58,630 nt of DNA from Actinomadura sp. KC06. Its GTDB lineage: Bacteria > Actinomycetota > Actinomycetes > Streptosporangiales > Streptosporangiaceae. Of this stretch, positions 35,002 through 43,724 are shown piece after piece. Location: contig NZ_SMKT01000042.1 of NCBI RefSeq assembly GCF_004348735.1, positions 1-58,630 on the forward strand, given 5' to 3'. The translations under genes and the position numbers were made by a program. A model generated the notes under the pieces. That model was not told where the DNA came from and made no database searches. It was given only the letters and a program-made list of their open reading frames with translations. Position 1 is the first letter of the stretch. Every line of letters starts with the position of its first letter.

Positions 35002-36488
35002 TGCCGGGACGGCTCTACGGCGTGGGCGTCGGCCCGGGCGATCCCGAGCTGGTCACCGTGAAGGCGGCGCGGCTGATCGGCGCGGCGGACGTGGTCGCCT
35101 ACCACTCCGCCCGGCACGGGCGCAGCATCGCCCGCGCCGCCGCGGCCCCCTACCTGCGCGACGGCCAGTCCGAGGAGCAGCTCGTCTACCCGGTGACCAC
35201 CGAGGCGACCGGCCACCCCGGCGGCTACAAGGGCGCGCTCGAAGACTTCTACGCCGACTGCGCCGCACGGCTCGCCGAGCACCTGGACGCGGGCCGGACG
35301 CTCGTCGTGCTGAGCGAGGGCGACCCGCTGTTCTACGGCTCCTACATGCACCTGCACAAACGGCTCGCACCCCGCTATCCGGCAGAGGTGGTGCCGGGCG
35401 TCACGTCGCTCAGCGCGGCGTCGGCCGCGGCGGGCCGCCCGCTGGTGGAGGGCGAGGAGACGCTGACCGTGCTGCCCGGCACCCTTCCCGCCGCTGAGCT
35501 GGCCGACCGGCTGCGCACCGCCGACGCGGCGGCCGTCCTCAAACTCGGCCGGACGTTCCCCAAGGTCAGACAGGCGTTCGAGGACGCCGGACGGCTCGGC
35601 GACGCCTGCTACGTCGAACGGGCCGCCACCGACCGGGAGCGGATCGCACCGCTCGCCGACGTCGATCCGGCGGACGTCCCGTACATGTCGCTGGCCCTGC
35701 TGACCAGCCCGGCGGACAGGTCGTTCACCGCGCCCCCGCCGGAGCGCCCGCAGGTGCCGGGCGATGTGGCGGTCGTCGGGCTCGGCCCGGCCGGGCGGCC
35801 CTGGCTCACCCCGGAGGCGCAGGACGTCCTGTCGTCCGCCACCGACCTCGTCGGCTACGGCCCCTACCTGGAACGGGTCCCGCCGAACGCGCGGCAGCGG
35901 CGGCACTCCAGCGGCAACCGCGTCGAGGCCGACCGGGCCCGGCACGCGCTGACCCTCGCCCGGGACGGCGCGCGGGTCGCCGTCGTCTCGTCCGGCGACC
36001 CGGGCGTGTTCGCGATGGCGGCGGCCGTGCTGGAGGCGGCGGACGGGGAGGACTTCGCGGACGTGCCGGTGCGGATCGTCCCCGGGCTGACGGCCGCGCA
36101 GGCCGTCGCGGCGAGGGCGGGCGCGCCGCTCGGCCACGACTTCTGCGTCCTGTCGCTGTCCGACCTGCTCAAGCCGTGGGACGTGATCGCCCGGCGGCTC
36201 TCCGCCGCGGCGGAGGCCGACCTGGTGCTCGCCCTGTACAACCCCTCATCGAGCCGCCGCAGGCACCAGCTCCCCGCGGCCCGCGACCTGCTGCTGCGAC
36301 ACCGCTCGCCGGAGACGCCGGTCGTGGTCGGACGCGACGTCGGCGGCCCCGAGGAGAGCGTCACGGTGACGACGCTCGGCAAGCTCGACCCCGACCGGGT
36401 CGACATGCGCTGCCTGGTGATCGTCGGGTCGTCCACGACGCGGGTCACCGGAAGCGGCGTCGTCTACACGCCCCGCCGCTACCCCTGA
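34998..36488 (+). CDS. cobIJ: Fused precorrin-2 C20- and precorrin-3B C17-methyltransferase
   Basis: 496 residues in two SAM methyltransferase halves. Half 1 (about 1-240): [20 protein letters not shown] and [16 protein letters not shown]. Half 2 (about 248-496): [35 protein letters not shown] and [12 protein letters not shown]. These correspond to CobI and CobJ. The two are fused in many actinomycetes. Ends 10 bases into convergent cobK. Confidence 0.92.
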   Translation: MMPGRLYGVGVGPGDPELVTVKAARLIGAADVVAYHSARHGRSIARAAAAPYLRDGQSEEQLVYPVTTEATGHPGGYKGALEDFYADCAARLAEHLDAGRTLVVLSEGDPLFYGSYMHLHKRLAPRYPAEVVPGVTSLSAASAAAGRPLVEGEETLTVLPGTLPAAELADRLRTADAAAVLKLGRTFPKVRQAFEDAGRLGDACYVERAATDRERIAPLADVDPADVPYMSLALLTSPADRSFTAPPPERPQVPGDVAVVGLGPAGRPWLTPEAQDVLSSATDLVGYGPYLERVPPNARQRRHSSGNRVEADRARHALTLARDGARVAVVSSGDPGVFAMAAAVLEAADGEDFADVPVRIVPGLTAAQAVAARAGAPLGHDFCVLSLSDLLKPWDVIARRLSAAAEADLVLALYNPSSSRRRHQLPAARDLLLRHRSPETPVVVGRDVGGPEESVTVTTLGKLDPDRVDMRCLVIVGSSTTRVTGSGVVYTPRRYP

Positions 36489-37207
36489 GCCCAGCGCGCG
36501 GCGGCGGCCACGTCCCCGGTCGCCTCGACGCCGCCCGGGACGGGCGGTCGATCGACCATGATCACCGGCAGTCCGGCCTCCCGCGCCGCGGTGAGCTTCG
36601 CGCGGGTCATCGCGCCGCCGCTGTCCTTGGTGACCAGGACGTCCAGCCGGTGCTCGCGGATCAGCGCGCGCTCGCCGTCCACCGTGTAAGGGCCGCGGGA
36701 GAGCAGCACGCGCACGTTGGACGGGACGGGCGGCTCCGGCGGGTCCACCGACCTGGCGAGAAACCACACCCCGGTACGGGCCGCGAATACCGGGAGGCTG
36801 CGCCGCCCGGTGGTGAGAAACGCGCGGGCGCCGTCCGGCAGCGCGGCGGCGGCCTCGCCGAGCGACGGGACGCGGCGCCAGTCGTCGCCGTCCCCCTCCC
36901 GCCAGCCGGGACGGCGCAGCGCGATCAGCGGCACGCCGGTCTGCCGCGCTGCGGCCGCGGCCGAGGCGCTCATCCGCTCCGCGAACGGGTGCGTGGCGTC
37001 CACGAGGCGGTCGATCCGGTGCTCGCGAAGCCATGCCGCCAGCCCGTCCGGGCCGCCGAAGCCGCCGACGTGCACGTCCCCGGCGGGCAGCCGCGGGTCC
37101 GTGACGCGCCCGGCCAGCGACGACACGACGTGCAGGCCCACGCCGGACAGCCGCGCCGCGAGGTCCCGGGCCTCCGCCGTGCCACCAAGGATCAGGACGC
37201 GCCTCAC
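36479..37207 (-). CDS. cobK: Precorrin-6A reductase
   Basis: 242 residues from GTG 37207 (overlapping the cobM stop). VLILGGTAEARDLAARL, SLAGRV, VGGFGGPDGLAAWLREH and VTKDSGGAMTRAKLTAA are CobK blocks. NADPH-dependent reduction of the macrocycle. Confidence 0.92.
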   Translation of the reverse strand: MRRVLILGGTAEARDLAARLSGVGLHVVSSLAGRVTDPRLPAGDVHVGGFGGPDGLAAWLREHRIDRLVDATHPFAERMSASAAAAARQTGVPLIALRRPGWREGDGDDWRRVPSLGEAAAALPDGARAFLTTGRRSLPVFAARTGVWFLARSVDPPEPPVPSNVRVLLSRGPYTVDGERALIREHRLDVLVTKDSGGAMTRAKLTAAREAGLPVIMVDRPPVPGGVEATGDVAAAARWAQG

Positions 37208-37947
37208 ACCCGTTGCCGCTCCGCGCTGTAGAGGTGGCTGTCGGGGAACGCCGTCGCCGCCAGTACCCGCCCGACGACGATCACGGCGGTGCGCTTCACC
37301 CCGGCCTCCTGCACCAGGTCGGCGATGTCGGCGAGGGTGCCGCGCAGGATCAGCTCGTCCGGGCGGCTGGCGCGGGCGACGACCGCGACCGGGCAGTCCG
37401 CGCCGTAGTGCGGCAGCAGCTCGGCCGTCACCTCGCCGATGCGCTGGACGGCCAGGTGCAGCACGATCGTGGCGCCGCTCGAGCCGAGGGTGGCGAGGTC
37501 CTCGCCGTCCGGCATGGGGGTGGCGCGCGCCGCCGTCCGCGTGAGGATCACCGTCTGCCCGACGCCCGGGACGGTCAGCTCCCGTCCCAGCGAGGCCGCC
37601 GCCGCCGCGAACGCCGGGACGCCCGGGACGATCTCGTGCGGCACGCCCGCCGCGTCCAGCCGCCGCACCTGCTCGGCCACCGCGCTGAACACCGACGGGT
37701 CGCCCGAGCAGAGGCGGGCGACGTCCTGCCCGTCCCGGTGAGCGGCGGTCAGTTCGGCCACGATCTCGTCCAGCGTCAGGTTCGCGGTGTCGACCAGCCG
37801 GGCGTCCGGCGGGCAGGCGTCCAGCAGCTCGCGCGGCACCAGCGACCCCGCGTACAGGCACACCGGCGCGGACTCCAGCACCCGCAGCCCCCGCACCGTG
37901 ATGAGGTCGGCGGCGCCGGGACCGGCCCCGACGAAGTAGACGGTCAT
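37204..37947 (-). CDS. cobM: Precorrin-4 C11-methyltransferase
   Basis: 247 residues from ATG 37947. VYFVGAGPGAADLITVRGL, LYAGSLVPRELL, CSGDPSVFSAVAEQ and VPGVPAFAAAAASLGRELT identify CobM. Coupled to cobL upstream (ATGA) and cobK downstream. Confidence 0.94.
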   Translation of the reverse strand: MTVYFVGAGPGAADLITVRGLRVLESAPVCLYAGSLVPRELLDACPPDARLVDTANLTLDEIVAELTAAHRDGQDVARLCSGDPSVFSAVAEQVRRLDAAGVPHEIVPGVPAFAAAAASLGRELTVPGVGQTVILTRTAARATPMPDGEDLATLGSSGATIVLHLAVQRIGEVTAELLPHYGADCPVAVVARASRPDELILRGTLADIADLVQEAGVKRTAVIVVGRVLAATAFPDSHLYSAERQRV

Positions 37948-39161
37948 GGCGCGTCCTTCCTGGTCGTCCAGATGGTGACGGGCATCGCCGGGCGCCACCC
38001 GGTGAACCCGCCCAGCGGCCCGGCCCGCTCGACGCCGACGCGGACGAGTTCCCCGCCGTGCGTCTCGCGCGCCTGGGCGACCCGGACCTCCGATTCGAGG
38101 GTGACGCCGTTGGCGACGAGCCGCCCGCCGGGTTTCAGCGCGTCCCAGCAGCGTTCCAGCAGGCCAGGCACGGTGAGGCCGCCGCCGATGAACACGGCGT
38201 CGGGAGCGGGCAGTCCCTCAAGCGCGTCCGGCGCCCGGCCCGTCACGACACGAATCCCGGGCACGCCGAGCGCGCCGGCGTTCCGGTCGATCCGCTCCGC
38301 CCGCTCGGGGCGGCTCTCCACCGCGACCGCCGCGCAGGACGGATGCACCCGTGCCCACTCGATCGCGACGCTGCCCGCCCCGGCGCCGACGTCCCACAGC
38401 AGCTCGCCGGGCAGCGGCGCGAGACGCGACAGGGTGATCGCACGGACCTCGCTCTTGGTGATCTGCCCGTCATGCTCGAACAAGTCGTCGGGCAGCCCGG
38501 ACGTGCGGGGAAGCGGCGCCGCGCCGGGACCGGGCGCGCACTCCACGGCGACGATGTTCAGCGCGGACGCGGCGGACTCCGTCCACTCCCCGGCGACCCC
38601 GTGCCGCACCGTCTCGGCCTCCGCGCCCAGGTCGCACAGCACGGTCATCCGGCTGGGACCGAATCCACGCCCGGCGAGCAGCGCCGCCACGACCGCCGGC
38701 GCCTCACGTCCAGCGCCGAGCACCAGAATCCGCCTGCGGGGTGCGACGAGCGCGTTCAGGGTCCCCGGCGGACGGCCGACGAGGCTGACGACGTCCACCC
38801 GCTCCAGCGGCCAGCCGAGCCGCGCGCACGCCAGCGACACCGACGACGCATGCGGCAGCACCCGCAGCCGCCCCGGGCCGAGCAGCTCCGCAAGCGTCGA
38901 GCCGATCCCGTAGAACATCGGATCCCCGCTGGCCAGGACGGCGAGCACACGGCCCTCATACCGCCGGATCAGCTCGGGCAGCGCGGGCAGAAGGGGCGAT
39001 GGCCACGCCACCCGCTCCGCCTTCCCTGCCGGGACGAGGCCGAGCTGGCGGCGGCCGCCGAACAGCACATCCGCCCCCCGCAGCACCTCGCGGGAGACCT
39101 CCGCGAGCCCGTCCCACCCGTCGGCGCCGATGCCCACGACGGAGATGACACGCGCGTCCAC
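37944..39161 (-). CDS. cobL: Precorrin-6Y C5,15-methyltransferase (decarboxylating)
   Basis: 405 residues from GTG 39161, preceded by GGGGAGG. The N-terminal half is CobE-type methyltransferase (ISVVGIGADGWDGL, ASGDPMFYGIGSTL); the C-terminal half is CobT/CbiT-like (LLWDVGAGAGSVAIEWAR). The enzyme methylates C5 and C15 and decarboxylates C12 acetate. Divergent from cobF across about 80 bases. Confidence 0.92.
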   Translation of the reverse strand: MDARVISVVGIGADGWDGLAEVSREVLRGADVLFGGRRQLGLVPAGKAERVAWPSPLLPALPELIRRYEGRVLAVLASGDPMFYGIGSTLAELLGPGRLRVLPHASSVSLACARLGWPLERVDVVSLVGRPPGTLNALVAPRRRILVLGAGREAPAVVAALLAGRGFGPSRMTVLCDLGAEAETVRHGVAGEWTESAASALNIVAVECAPGPGAAPLPRTSGLPDDLFEHDGQITKSEVRAITLSRLAPLPGELLWDVGAGAGSVAIEWARVHPSCAAVAVESRPERAERIDRNAGALGVPGIRVVTGRAPDALEGLPAPDAVFIGGGLTVPGLLERCWDALKPGGRLVANGVTLESEVRVAQARETHGGELVRVGVERAGPLGGFTGWRPAMPVTIWTTRKDAP

Positions 39162-39244
39162 TGGCCTCCCCGCCCGGCTGAGAAATGCGGCTCGATGAAA
39201 TGCGGCGACAAGCCTATATGAGCGGTTCTGGCACACTTGTCCAG

Positions 39245-39982
39245 GTGAAGCGGCTCCTGATCATCGGCATCGGCGCGGGCGACCCCGACCACCTCACCTT
39301 CCAGGCCGCCAAGGCCATCGCCGCCGCCGACGTCTTCCTCCTCGTCGGCAAGGGCGAGAGCAAGGACGACCTGATCCGGCTCCGCCGCGACCTCATCGCC
39401 GCGCACGGCCGCGAGCCGTACCGGATCGTCGAGGCCGCCGACCCCGAACGCGACCGCACCACCTCCGCCTACACCGCCGCCGTCGAAGACTGGCGATCCC
39501 GCCGCGCCCAGATCTACGCGTCCTTCATCGCCGACGAACTCGCCGACGGGCAGACCGGGGCGCTCCTCGTCTGGGGCGACCCCGGCGTCTACGACAGCAC
39601 CCTCGCCGCCCTGGAAGAGATCGACGCCGAGTTCGAGTACGAGGTCGTCCCCGGCATCAGCAGCATCTCGGCGCTCACCGCCCGCCACCGCGTCGCCCTC
39701 ACCCGCGTCGGACGCCCCGTCCACATCACCACGGGCCGCCGCCTGGCCGCGGAAGGCCCCACCGCCGACGACGTCCTCGTCATGCTGGACGCCGCCTGCT
39801 CCTTCACCGACACCTGCGAGGACCACCACATCTACTGGGGCGCCTACCTCGGCACACCCGACGAGATCCTCATCGAGGGCCCGGTCACCGAGGTCGCCGA
39901 CCGCATCCGCACCGCCCGCGCCGAGGCCCGCGCCCGCAAGGGCTGGATCATGGACACCTACCTCCTCCGCCGCGCGCTTTAA
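39245..39982 (+). CDS. cobF: Precorrin-6A synthase (deacetylating)
   Basis: About 245 residues from GTG 39245; ATG 39218 is also in frame. LLIIGIGAGDPDHLTFQA, VWGDPGVYDSTLAALE and VVPGISSISALTARHRVAL are the CobF pattern. Catalyses C1-methylation with loss of acetate. The last B12 gene in the window; no cobA, cobE, cobQ, cobC/D, cobU or cobS is present here. Confidence 0.92.
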   Translation: MKRLLIIGIGAGDPDHLTFQAAKAIAAADVFLLVGKGESKDDLIRLRRDLIAAHGREPYRIVEAADPERDRTTSAYTAAVEDWRSRRAQIYASFIADELADGQTGALLVWGDPGVYDSTLAALEEIDAEFEYEVVPGISSISALTARHRVALTRVGRPVHITTGRRLAAEGPTADDVLVMLDAACSFTDTCEDHHIYWGAYLGTPDEILIEGPVTEVADRIRTARAEARARKGWIMDTYLLRRAL

Positions 39983-39997
39983 GGCCATGCGTGATCG

Positions 39998-41272
39998 TCA
40001 CGGCGATTCCTGCGTTGGCGTTCGAGTGATGGCGCCCGTGCGCAGGGCGAGCAGCCAGGCGGCGCCGGGGGCAGCCATGAGCAGGCCGAGGAGGACGAGC
40101 AGGATGCGGTGGCCGAGTACGTCCAGAAGAGCGCCGGCGGCGAAGGCGGAGAGGGTGAGGCCGGCGGTGGCGACCGCGCTCCACAGCGACATGACGCGGC
40201 CGCGGACCTCGTCGCCCGCAGCGGACAGGAGGGCCGCGATGGCGGTGGGGCCGTAGACGACGTCGGCGAAGGCGGCGAGACCCCACAGGGCCAGGGCGGC
40301 CCAGGCGGCGGTGGGCAGACCGAGCAGGGCGGTGCAGATGCCCTCGCCAAGACAGGACAGGCCGATGACCGACAACCGGCCTTTCGGAGTCATCCGCTGG
40401 AGGCGCGGGGCGAAGGCGAGCAGTGCCGTGGCGCCGGCGACGCCCTGGACGGCGTAGAACCAGCCGGTGCCTCCGGCGCCGAGGTCGTGGACCTGGAGGG
40501 CCAGGTAGATCATCGCGGTGATCATGCCGCCGAGGCCGAGGCAGAACACCGCCTCCAGGCAGAGCAGCGCGGCGATCAGCCGGTTCCGCCGCGCGGTGCG
40601 CAGGCCCTCCCGGAAGGAGGCGGTCCAGCCGGGCGCCGGTCCCTTGGCGCCGCGCCGGCTGCCCGTGGTGACCCGCGCGGTGAGCAGCAGGGACGCCAGG
40701 AACGACAGGGCGTTGATCACGAACGCCCAGCGCCAGCCGAACAGCCCGATGACCGCGGCCCCGGCCAGCCCGCCCACGGCTTGGAAGAGCAGCCCGTTTA
40801 CCTGGACGGCCGCTGAATACAGCACGTACTCGTCCGGGCGGACCAGGGACGGCATCCAGGCGCTGCGGGCGGCCTGGAAGACGAAGCCGGCGGCGGCGGA
40901 CACGAAGGTCAGCGGGTAGACCAGCCACAGCGTCCCGGGCGAGTCGGCGAGCAGGAAGGCCAGCGCCAGCACGGCGAGGATCCCGTCCCCGGCGAGCATG
41001 ACCGTGCGGCGGTCGGCGCGGTCGGCGAGCACGCCGCCCCACGGCCCGACCAGCAGGCCCGGCAGGTAGCGCAGCGCGAGGGCGGCGCCCGCGGCCAGGG
41101 GTTCGCCGCTGTGCCCGTAGACCATCGCGTACACCGCGACCGCGCTGAACCAGCCGCCGCAGACGCTGATCAGGTTGCCCAGCCACAGCCGCCGGAAGTC
41201 GCGGTTGGCCGCCAGCAACGTGACCAGGCCGCCCGCCGGAGGCGTGGTCGCGGTTCGGGGGGATCCATTCAT
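39998..41272 (-). CDS. MFS transporter divergent from the metal-linked RiPP operon
   Basis: 424 residues from ATG 41272. About twelve membrane helices; the loop motif GVLADRADRRTVMLAGD is the G-x-x-x-D-R-x-x-R-R motif A of major-facilitator exporters. The start lies 20 bases from the Zur-like box, which also covers the divergent RiPP promoter, so co-regulation is expected. Best guess: exporter of the mature peptide or of a related metabolite; a general drug exporter is the alternative. Confidence 0.78.
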   Translation of the reverse strand: MNGSPRTATTPPAGGLVTLLAANRDFRRLWLGNLISVCGGWFSAVAVYAMVYGHSGEPLAAGAALALRYLPGLLVGPWGGVLADRADRRTVMLAGDGILAVLALAFLLADSPGTLWLVYPLTFVSAAAGFVFQAARSAWMPSLVRPDEYVLYSAAVQVNGLLFQAVGGLAGAAVIGLFGWRWAFVINALSFLASLLLTARVTTGSRRGAKGPAPGWTASFREGLRTARRNRLIAALLCLEAVFCLGLGGMITAMIYLALQVHDLGAGGTGWFYAVQGVAGATALLAFAPRLQRMTPKGRLSVIGLSCLGEGICTALLGLPTAAWAALALWGLAAFADVVYGPTAIAALLSAAGDEVRGRVMSLWSAVATAGLTLSAFAAGALLDVLGHRILLVLLGLLMAAPGAAWLLALRTGAITRTPTQESP

Positions 41273-41291
41273 AGCGGTCAGCCTAGAGACA

Positions 41292-41320
41292 TTGACAACC
41301 GTTTTCATTGTCGCTCTAAT
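41292..41320 (+). promoter_or_regulatory. Consensus promoter of the metal-linked RiPP operon
   Basis: TTGACA (41292-41297), 17 bases, TCTAAT (41315-41320): an exact -35 and a 5/6 -10 with ideal spacing for the housekeeping sigma factor. The first base of the precursor is 47 bases after the -10. Few promoters in this window are this clear. Confidence 0.8.
41293..41312. promoter_or_regulatory. Zur-like operator overlapping the promoter
   Basis: TGACAACCGTTTTCA (41293-41307) matches the actinobacterial zinc-repressor palindrome of the type TGAAAATNATTTTCA at most positions, and a wider inverted repeat GACAA-N9-TTGTC spans 41294-41312. It covers the -35 and spacer of the promoter at 41292-41320 and lies 20-40 bases before the divergent MFS start. 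If bound by zinc-loaded Zur, both directions would be shut in zinc-replete cells. A Fur- or nickel-sensor site is less likely from the base pattern. Confidence 0.55.
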
Positions 41321-41367
41321 GCGGTGGTCGGAAGTGATCTGAGGGACGAGGAAGGAGGTGAGCACAC

Positions 41368-41463
41368 ATGAAGGTCACCAAGCTGGCGGTTTCCAAGAGC
41401 CGCAGCCAGCTTCACTCCTCCAACCACGCCACGGCGCGGCAGTCCAGCATCGCCTGGCGCTGA
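41368..41463 (+). CDS. Putative RiPP precursor peptide, 31 residues, Ser/Thr/His rich
   Basis: ATG 41368 has a near-perfect AGGAGGTG site at 41352-41359. The peptide begins MKVTKLAVSKSR and ends HSSNHATARQSSIAWR. It has no Cys and no Asp or Glu, but seven Ser, two Thr and two His; that suits oxazol(in)e formation by the following YcaO proteins and metal binding by the His/azole pairs. It is not listed by a length cut-off of 60 residues. Leader and core limits are unknown; position, strong RBS and promoter make it a credible substrate. Confidence 0.7.
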   Translation: MKVTKLAVSKSRSQLHSSNHATARQSSIAWR

Positions 41464-41488
41464 CCTGAGGGGGTGACATGAGGACAGG

Positions 41489-41525
41489 CCGGGTGCGGGC
41501 ATGGGCGAATCACGCCCGCACCCGG
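41489..41525 (+). terminator. Perfect 12-bp hairpin after the precursor gene
   Basis: CCGGGTGCGGGC (41489-41500) pairs exactly with 41514-41525 around a 13-base loop. It stands between the precursor and the first enzyme gene, without a T-run. It may let most transcripts stop or be trimmed after the precursor, raising its level over the enzymes. A small ORF (ATG 41478) crossing it is likely a by-product. Confidence 0.65.
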
Positions 41526-41556
41526 TTCTTCAAGACTAGAGACCCGGGAAGGCCGG

Positions 41557-42333
41557 ATGGACGAGGACTTTCACTGGGCCGGTGGGGTTTCGCTGATCCC
41601 GGCCGGTGACGGATGGCTGGTGCACACTCCGGCCGAGGAGTTTCTGGCCGTCGAACCCGAGGCCGGCGCCGGCGGCGAGCCGCACGCGCCGGAGCTGCGG
41701 CCGGTGTTCGAGGACGAGGGCGTGCTCGCCCCGCCCGCGCCCCGGCCCGGGATCGTCGGGATCAGCGGGGGCGGCCCGCTCGCCGGAACGCTCGACGCCC
41801 TGCTCTCCCAGACCGGCGTCACGGTCCGGCGCGGCTCGGAAGAGGAGCTGTGCGATCAGGCGTCCGAGCTGGACGTGCTGGTGGCGTGCGCGCCCTGGCT
41901 GCCCGACCGGCGGTGGACCGGCCTGGACGCCCGGTGCCTGGAGGCCGGGCTGCCGTGGCACCGGGGCTACGCGGAAGGCCGCCGCTGGTACGCCGGGCCG
42001 TTCCGCATCGGGCCCGGCGACGCCGGATACGCCGACACCCGGATCCGGCGGCTGGCCGCCAGCCCCTGGCCCGCCGAGCTGGCCGCCTACTGGCGCTGGC
42101 TGGACGAGGGCGGACGTCCCGAACCCGACCCGGCGGGCGCGCTCGGCGCCACCATGGCCGCCGCGCTGATCGCCCTGGACGTGCGGAGCTGGCTGTGCGG
42201 CGGCGAACCGCCCGGCCGGGGCGTCCAGGCGGGGGTGGATCCGGCCACCGGGCGGGTCGGCCGCCATCCGGTGCTCCCCGTCCCGGCGGGGCTGATGCGC
42301 GAGGCCCCCGATCCGATCCGAGCGGCCCGGTGA
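41557..42333 (+). CDS. ThiF/E1-like RiPP partner protein (ocin-ThiF type)
   Basis: 258 residues from ATG 41557. VGISGGGPLAGTLDALLSQT then DLVLVACAPW-like LDVLVACAPWLPD and the tail VHRHPVLPVPAGL resemble the leader-binding partner proteins of azole peptides. The zinc-binding CxxC usually in the PGxxxCxxC segment is replaced: here it is IGPGDAGYADTRIRR. The protein may thus only bind the leader and hand it to the YcaO. Stop overlaps the next GTG. Confidence 0.6.
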   Translation: MDEDFHWAGGVSLIPAGDGWLVHTPAEEFLAVEPEAGAGGEPHAPELRPVFEDEGVLAPPAPRPGIVGISGGGPLAGTLDALLSQTGVTVRRGSEEELCDQASELDVLVACAPWLPDRRWTGLDARCLEAGLPWHRGYAEGRRWYAGPFRIGPGDAGYADTRIRRLAASPWPAELAAYWRWLDEGGRPEPDPAGALGATMAAALIALDVRSWLCGGEPPGRGVQAGVDPATGRVGRHPVLPVPAGLMREAPDPIRAAR

Positions 42334-43724
42334 GCGGCGGCCGGATCGAGGCGGACGTCGCCGTCCGGGCCGCCGGCGGCGTGTCCCTGGTCGGCGATCT
42401 GTTCCTTCCCGCCCGCACCCCCGCGCCGGTGGTCGTCCTGCGCACCCCGTACGGGGCGGCCGGGGTGTGGCCGGAGGCCGCCGCGCTCGCCGGGGCCGGA
42501 GTCGCCGCCTACGTCCAGGACCTGCGAGGACGGCACCGTTCCGGCGGGGAGTTCGGGCTGGGCCGCGACGAGGGACCCGACGGCGCGGCCACCCTGGACT
42601 GGGCGGCCGCGCAGGCATGGTGCGACGGCCGGGCGCTGCTCGCCGGGACCGGTTACGAGGCGTTCGCGGCCTGGTGCGCGGCGGACCATCCGGCGGTCCG
42701 GGCGGTGGCGTCCCGCCAGCCGTGGCCGGCGACCGGCACGCCCCCGCTGGACGACGAGCTGTGGTGGCGCACGGAGCTGGCGACCGGCCCGGCGGTACGG
42801 CCCGGGCTCTTCGACCTTGCCCTCACGCTGGAGCCGGGACTCGGCGCCGATCTGGACGACCCGGGGTTACCCGATCGCTGGCCGGTACAGGTAGGCCCGT
42901 GGCCGCCGGCGCCCGGCGCCTTCCAGGCCCAGGCCCGCAAGGTGACGCGCGCGGTGCGGACGGTGCCCGTCCCGACCCTGCACCTGGGGAGCTGGTTCTG
43001 CCGCTCGGCGGAGACCACGCTCGACCACGCGGCGCTGGCCACCGACCCCACCGTGATCGTCGGCGGCTGGGCGTCCCCGCTCACCCACCGGCTCCAGCCG
43101 GAATGCGCGATCGAGGTGCCCGCCGAGCCCGACGCCGCCGACGTCATGCTGAGCTGGCTGGCCACGATCGCCGAGGGCGGCGCGTGGACCGACGCCCGAA
43201 GGTGCCTGGTCCTGGGAAGCGGCTGGCGCGACCGCGATCCCCGCCCGCCCGGCCGCCCCCGCTACCGGGAGGAGCCGCTGGCCGCCGCCCGGACCGTCCT
43301 TCTCCACGATCCCGCCGACCCCTTCCCCTCGCTGCCGCACTCGGCCGACCTGACCGCCGTCGCCCGCCGGGACGACGTCGTCCGGCTGACCGCCAAGGGG
43401 CCGCTGCGCTGGCACGGCTCGGCCTTGCTGGCCGTGACCGTCCGAGCGGGGCGGCCGGTGGAGCTGGTGGCGACGCTCGTCCACGAGCGGGCCGACGGTG
43501 TGCGCGTCCGCCTCGGGGACGGCACCGCCTCTCTCCCCGCGGGCACCGGCCGGGCCGAGCTGCGGCTACCGCCGGTCGCGGCCGACCTGCCCGCCGCCGA
43601 CCGCCTGCACGTCGAGCTGACCGCCGGTCGCGTCCCCCGCCGTCCCGCCCCGCGCGAACCCGCCCGCTACGAGATCGAGCCCGGACCGCTGCGGCTGCCG
43701 CAGTCCGCCGCCGAGGAGCCGTGA
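42330..43724 (+). CDS. CocE/S15-like alpha/beta hydrolase, probably inactive at the usual nucleophile
   Basis: 464 residues from GTG 42330. N-terminal pattern VVVLRTPYGAAGVWPEAAAL, QDLRGRHRSGGEFGLGRDEG is CocE/NonD-type. The nucleophile elbow, expected as G-x-S-Y-x-G, reads LLAGTGYEAF, so the Ser is Gly. A C-terminal jelly-roll follows (residues about 300-464). Similar proteins accompany some azole-peptide clusters. It could be a scaffold or a peptide-binding partner. Overlaps the next ATG by one base. Confidence 0.65.
   Translation: MSGGRIEADVAVRAAGGVSLVGDLFLPARTPAPVVVLRTPYGAAGVWPEAAALAGAGVAAYVQDLRGRHRSGGEFGLGRDEGPDGAATLDWAAAQAWCDGRALLAGTGYEAFAAWCAADHPAVRAVASRQPWPATGTPPLDDELWWRTELATGPAVRPGLFDLALTLEPGLGADLDDPGLPDRWPVQVGPWPPAPGAFQAQARKVTRAVRTVPVPTLHLGSWFCRSAETTLDHAALATDPTVIVGGWASPLTHRLQPECAIEVPAEPDAADVMLSWLATIAEGGAWTDARRCLVLGSGWRDRDPRPPGRPRYREEPLAAARTVLLHDPADPFPSLPHSADLTAVARRDDVVRLTAKGPLRWHGSALLAVTVRAGRPVELVATLVHERADGVRVRLGDGTASLPAGTGRAELRLPPVAADLPAADRLHVELTAGRVPRRPAPREPARYEIEPGPLRLPQSAAEEP

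Noticed and set aside
41478..41612. A 44-codon ORF after the second precursor, possibly another peptide
   Set aside because: It runs through a perfect hairpin and overlaps the start of the 41557 gene out of frame; no core-like ending.
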